This document shows positions 61,598-64,000 of a stretch of 64,000 nt of DNA, piece after piece. Location of the stretch: contig NZ_CP047030.1 in assembly GCF_009796825.1 (NCBI RefSeq), positions 248,001-312,000 on the forward strand. The letters run 5' to 3'. The stretch's first letter is position 1, and each line of letters opens with the position of its first letter. A model generated the notes under the pieces. It worked only from the letters and a program-made list of their open reading frames with translations. It did no database searches and was not told where the DNA came from. A program made the position numbers and the translations under genes. Source of the DNA: Algibacter sp. L3A6 (GTDB taxonomy: Bacteria; Bacteroidota; Bacteroidia; Flavobacteriales; Flavobacteriaceae).

Positions 61598-63688
61598 TTA
61601 TGCTTTAGCTTGTTCTGCTTCTCTATAAGCTCTAACTGCAGCTAAAAACTTATCGGCATTTGCAATATAACTTACTGCAAAATCCTTAGTTGGTGCATTT
61701 TTATTGATTTCGTATATTAATTCTGAAAACGAAGTTCCTAAATCAATTTTACCTCCTTCAATAAAAAACTCATCAAACTGAGAAACAATTCCAGCATGCG
61801 TATTTGTCTTTTTATTTTCAGCTAATAATAACGCTTTCGCGGAATTAACTAGCGATTGGTAAGCATAATATATAGCGCTAGAATACACCTCATCTCCAAA
61901 AGAAGCTTTGGCATTATCTATTTTTTCTTCACTCTCAAAGAATAATGTTGCTATTAAATCGATAACTACACCAGCACATTCTCCAATACCAATTTCTTTA
62001 ACGTATTTTTCTTCTTCTCCCCAATCGATAAAATCTTCTTGAGTTAAATTAGTCACGTCTTGTAAATCGTTTAATAAATCATAAAAATAACGTTCTCCTG
62101 TTACTTTATAATAATCTACGAATGATTTTCCTTCAGCATTTGCTTCAAAATCATTTAAGATTCTACGTAATGCTTCCGGTCCTCTTTTACTTGGTACTTT
62201 TACTACTTTATCTGCAAATAATGCATTTCCATTACCTAGGTTACCTCCTCCTAATAAAACTTGTAACGCAGGCGCCACTAATTTTTCAGGTGTTCTAACC
62301 GTCATTCCTTGAAAACCAATGTTTGCCATATTGTGTTGACCACAAGCATTCATACATCCACTAATTTTAATTACAAGATCTTCATTTTGTAAATATTGTG
62401 GGTATTCTGTCGTAATCATCCGTTCTAATTCTACCGAAATACCAGTACTACTTGCTATACCTAAGTTACAAGTATCTGTACCAGGGCAAGCTGTAATATC
62501 TACGGCTTTATTATAACCCGCTTCTACAAAACCTAATTTCTCAAGTTCTTGATAGAAAAACGGAACTAAATCTTCCTTTACAAAAGGAATAACTATATTT
62601 TGACGTAATGTTAAACGTATTTCACCAGCAGCATATTTATCAACTAAATTAGCTAGTAAACGTGCTTTATCGGTATAAAAATCACCTAATAAAACTTTAA
62701 CACCAATTGCAACGTATCCCTCCTGTTTTTGAGGAATAAGGTTTGTAGATTTCCATAAATCGAAGGCTGCTTGATCTTTTATTTCAACTTGTGGTGCTTC
62801 CACTGAAACTGGTGTTGATGCCACATAAGCATCAGCATCAATAGCTACTGTTTTAAATTCAATCGCTTTTTGTTCTTCAGCAATTAAAGCTTTAAAAGCC
62901 TCTAATCCAATATCCTTTAAAAGGAACTTCATACGTGCTTTAGCTCTACTTTTACGTTCACCGTAACGATCGAAAACTCTTAAAACCCCTTCCATTACTG
63001 GAATAATTTTATCTGTAGGTAAAAAGCTGAAAAGCTCTTCTGCATGACGCGGTTGAGAACCTAATCCACCAGCAACCATTACTTTAAACCCACGAACACC
63101 GTTTTCTACTTTGGCAATAAAACCAATATCATGTAAATACGATAATCCGGTATCTTCGTCAGTATTAGAGAAAGACACTTTAAATTTACGTCCCATTTCT
63201 TGACAAATTGGGTTACGTAAAAAGAATTTAAAAATCGCATCTGCATAAGGAGATACATCGAAAAGTTCGTTAACATCGATACCAGCAGTTTCCGAAGCCG
63301 TTACGTTTCTCACCACGTTTCCGCAGGCCTCACGCACTGTAACCTCATCTTTTTCAAGCTCAGCCCAAAGTTCTGGAGTTCTTTGTAAATCTACATAGTG
63401 AATTTGGATATCTTGACGGGTTGTAATGTGCAAACGACCACGAGAATATTCATCTGAAACATCAGCAATTCTACGTAATTGGTTACTTTTCATTTTTCCG
63501 AAAGGAATCTTGATACGAATCATTTGAACACCTTCTTGACGTTGGCCATAAACGCCACGAGCCAAACGAAGACTTCTAAATTTTTCTTCATCAATTTTAC
63601 CATTGTTAAATAGCTCAATTTTATTGGCTAATTCAATGATATCCTTTTGTACTATTGGATTTTCTATTTCTGTTTCAAAACTTTGCAT
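61598..63688 (-). CDS. Sulfite/nitrite reductase with C-terminal HEPN domain
   Basis: A 696-residue protein. Residues about 1-540 are a sirohaem/[4Fe-4S] reductase with duplicated ferredoxin-like and NIR_SIR domains: MIRIKIPFGKMKSNQLRRIA, GRLHITTRQDIQIHY and NVTASETAGIDVNELF. The cluster cysteines are C401, C407, C445 and C449 (CPGTDTC and CMNAC). It should reduce sulfite to sulfide in assimilation, given cysN, cobA and the sirohaem gene nearby. The extra C-terminus (about 575-690, SSAIYYAYQSLVNSAKALLL then THAGIVSQFDEFFI) resembles a HEPN domain, an unusual fusion for a reductase; no RxxxxH nuclease motif is seen in it. Confidence 0.9.
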   Translation of the reverse strand: MQSFETEIENPIVQKDIIELANKIELFNNGKIDEEKFRSLRLARGVYGQRQEGVQMIRIKIPFGKMKSNQLRRIADVSDEYSRGRLHITTRQDIQIHYVDLQRTPELWAELEKDEVTVREACGNVVRNVTASETAGIDVNELFDVSPYADAIFKFFLRNPICQEMGRKFKVSFSNTDEDTGLSYLHDIGFIAKVENGVRGFKVMVAGGLGSQPRHAEELFSFLPTDKIIPVMEGVLRVFDRYGERKSRAKARMKFLLKDIGLEAFKALIAEEQKAIEFKTVAIDADAYVASTPVSVEAPQVEIKDQAAFDLWKSTNLIPQKQEGYVAIGVKVLLGDFYTDKARLLANLVDKYAAGEIRLTLRQNIVIPFVKEDLVPFFYQELEKLGFVEAGYNKAVDITACPGTDTCNLGIASSTGISVELERMITTEYPQYLQNEDLVIKISGCMNACGQHNMANIGFQGMTVRTPEKLVAPALQVLLGGGNLGNGNALFADKVVKVPSKRGPEALRRILNDFEANAEGKSFVDYYKVTGERYFYDLLNDLQDVTNLTQEDFIDWGEEEKYVKEIGIGECAGVVIDLIATLFFESEEKIDNAKASFGDEVYSSAIYYAYQSLVNSAKALLLAENKKTNTHAGIVSQFDEFFIEGGKIDLGTSFSELIYEINKNAPTKDFAVSYIANADKFLAAVRAYREAEQAKA

Positions 63689-63735
63689 GATATACCTGAC
63701 CTTTTTCTTATTAGAAAAATATTTTTTATTATTTG

Positions 63736-64000
63736 TTACTGGATAAAACCAGCCCCAACCGTGTTATTTGATTGTGGATCGATTAAAATAAACGAACCGT
63801 TTGTTCTATGGTTTTTGAATTGATCAAAAAAGATAGGTTTGTTTAATTTAAATGAAACCGACGCAATATCATTAACACCTAAAGATGTTGCTTCTTTATC
63901 TATTCCTGAATAATCAGGATTAATTTTATGGTTAATTCTATCAACTTTAGCTAATACTTTATTAACACCGTGTTGAACAATATATTTACCTCCAACGGTT
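63736..64000 (-). CDS. cysN: Sulfate adenylyltransferase subunit 1 (C-terminal part)
   Basis: The open frame runs off the right edge; about 88 C-terminal residues are present, ending at TAA 63736-63738. The end NHRTNGSFILIDPQSNNTVG then AGFIQ is the diagnostic C-terminus of CysN, the GTPase subunit that activates sulfate to APS with CysD. Upstream residues (VNKVLAKVDRINHKINPD, LGVNDIASVSFKLNKPIFFD) fit its third beta-barrel domain. It precedes the sulfite reductase gene by 47 nt on the same strand, completing the assimilation set. Confidence 0.9.
   Translation of the reverse strand, partial: TVGGKYIVQHGVNKVLAKVDRINHKINPDYSGIDKEATSLGVNDIASVSFKLNKPIFFDQFKNHRTNGSFILIDPQSNNTVGAGFIQ

Noticed and set aside
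1..64000. tRNA, rRNA, CRISPR, integrase, transposase or prophage genes
   Set aside because: None seen in reading through the window on both strands; no T-loop-like tRNA ends, direct-repeat arrays or recombinase motifs were recognised.

Overview
The window reads as a chromosomal segment of a marine-type member of the Flavobacteriaceae (Bacteroidota). The support is AT-rich DNA, Bacteroidota-type TAnnTTTG -7 promoter boxes before several genes, the gliding-motility ATPase GldA, a methionine synthase split into two genes, a DAHP synthase fused to chorismate mutase, and OmpP1/FadL, DUF3857 and PafA-like proteins of flavobacterial type. Genes are tightly packed. I see no tRNA or rRNA gene, CRISPR array, prophage or intact insertion sequence.

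Layout. 1-4.2 kb: end of a FadL-like porin, then folE, cysS, yidD and a TPR protein. 4.2-11.4 kb: a GRDP-like/Cys-rich gene pair, pruA, a divergent HxlR regulator/VOC protein pair, an NRDE (TANGO2-like) protein with a partner, and a TPR protein. 11.6-20.3 kb: a giant alpha-2-macroglobulin with an intact thioester, then an exported nuclease and a PafA-like phosphatase. 20.4-25.2 kb: MlaE/MlaF-type ABC genes, a DUF389 membrane protein, manC and an SprT-like protein. 25.5-28.9 kb: ATP-grasp, alpha-E and transglutaminase genes (amidoligase-type cluster). 28.9-40.1 kb, mostly minus strand: polyprenyl synthase, rlmN, queA, aroA, MazG-like, two DUF3857 proteins, a membrane hydrolase, dtd and rsgA. 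40.2-45.2 kb: an aromatic amino-acid operon (pheA, aminotransferase, tyrA, DAHP synthase-chorismate mutase) preceded by an unannotated Phe/Tyr-rich leader peptide and terminator. 45.4-51.5 kb: gldA, pta-ackA, a DUF2807 lipoprotein and a PagL-like protein. 51.6-57.2 kb: a methionine operon (metH N-part, ABM protein, metH C-part, small protein, metF) under a SAM-I riboswitch. 57.3-64 kb: sulfate assimilation and cysteine synthesis (cysN, sulfite reductase-HEPN fusion, cobA, siroheme dehydrogenase, a flavoprotein reductase, cysE, cysM).

How the genes work together. The right-hand third forms a chain: sulfate activation (cysN), sulfite reduction with its siroheme supply, cysteine synthesis, then methyl-THF production and homocysteine methylation, the last step under SAM feedback. 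The aromatic operon carries prephenate to Phe and Tyr together with the first committed step, and its leader looks like ribosome-mediated attenuation.

The most noteworthy items are the pheA-operon attenuator, the SAM-I riboswitch, the sulfite reductase-HEPN fusion, a SusC-like VVVGYGTQK motif inside the alpha-2-macroglobulin, and a three-copy intergenic repeat family (about 4.4, 31.2 and 52.7 kb), one copy of which supplies the end of a coding sequence.
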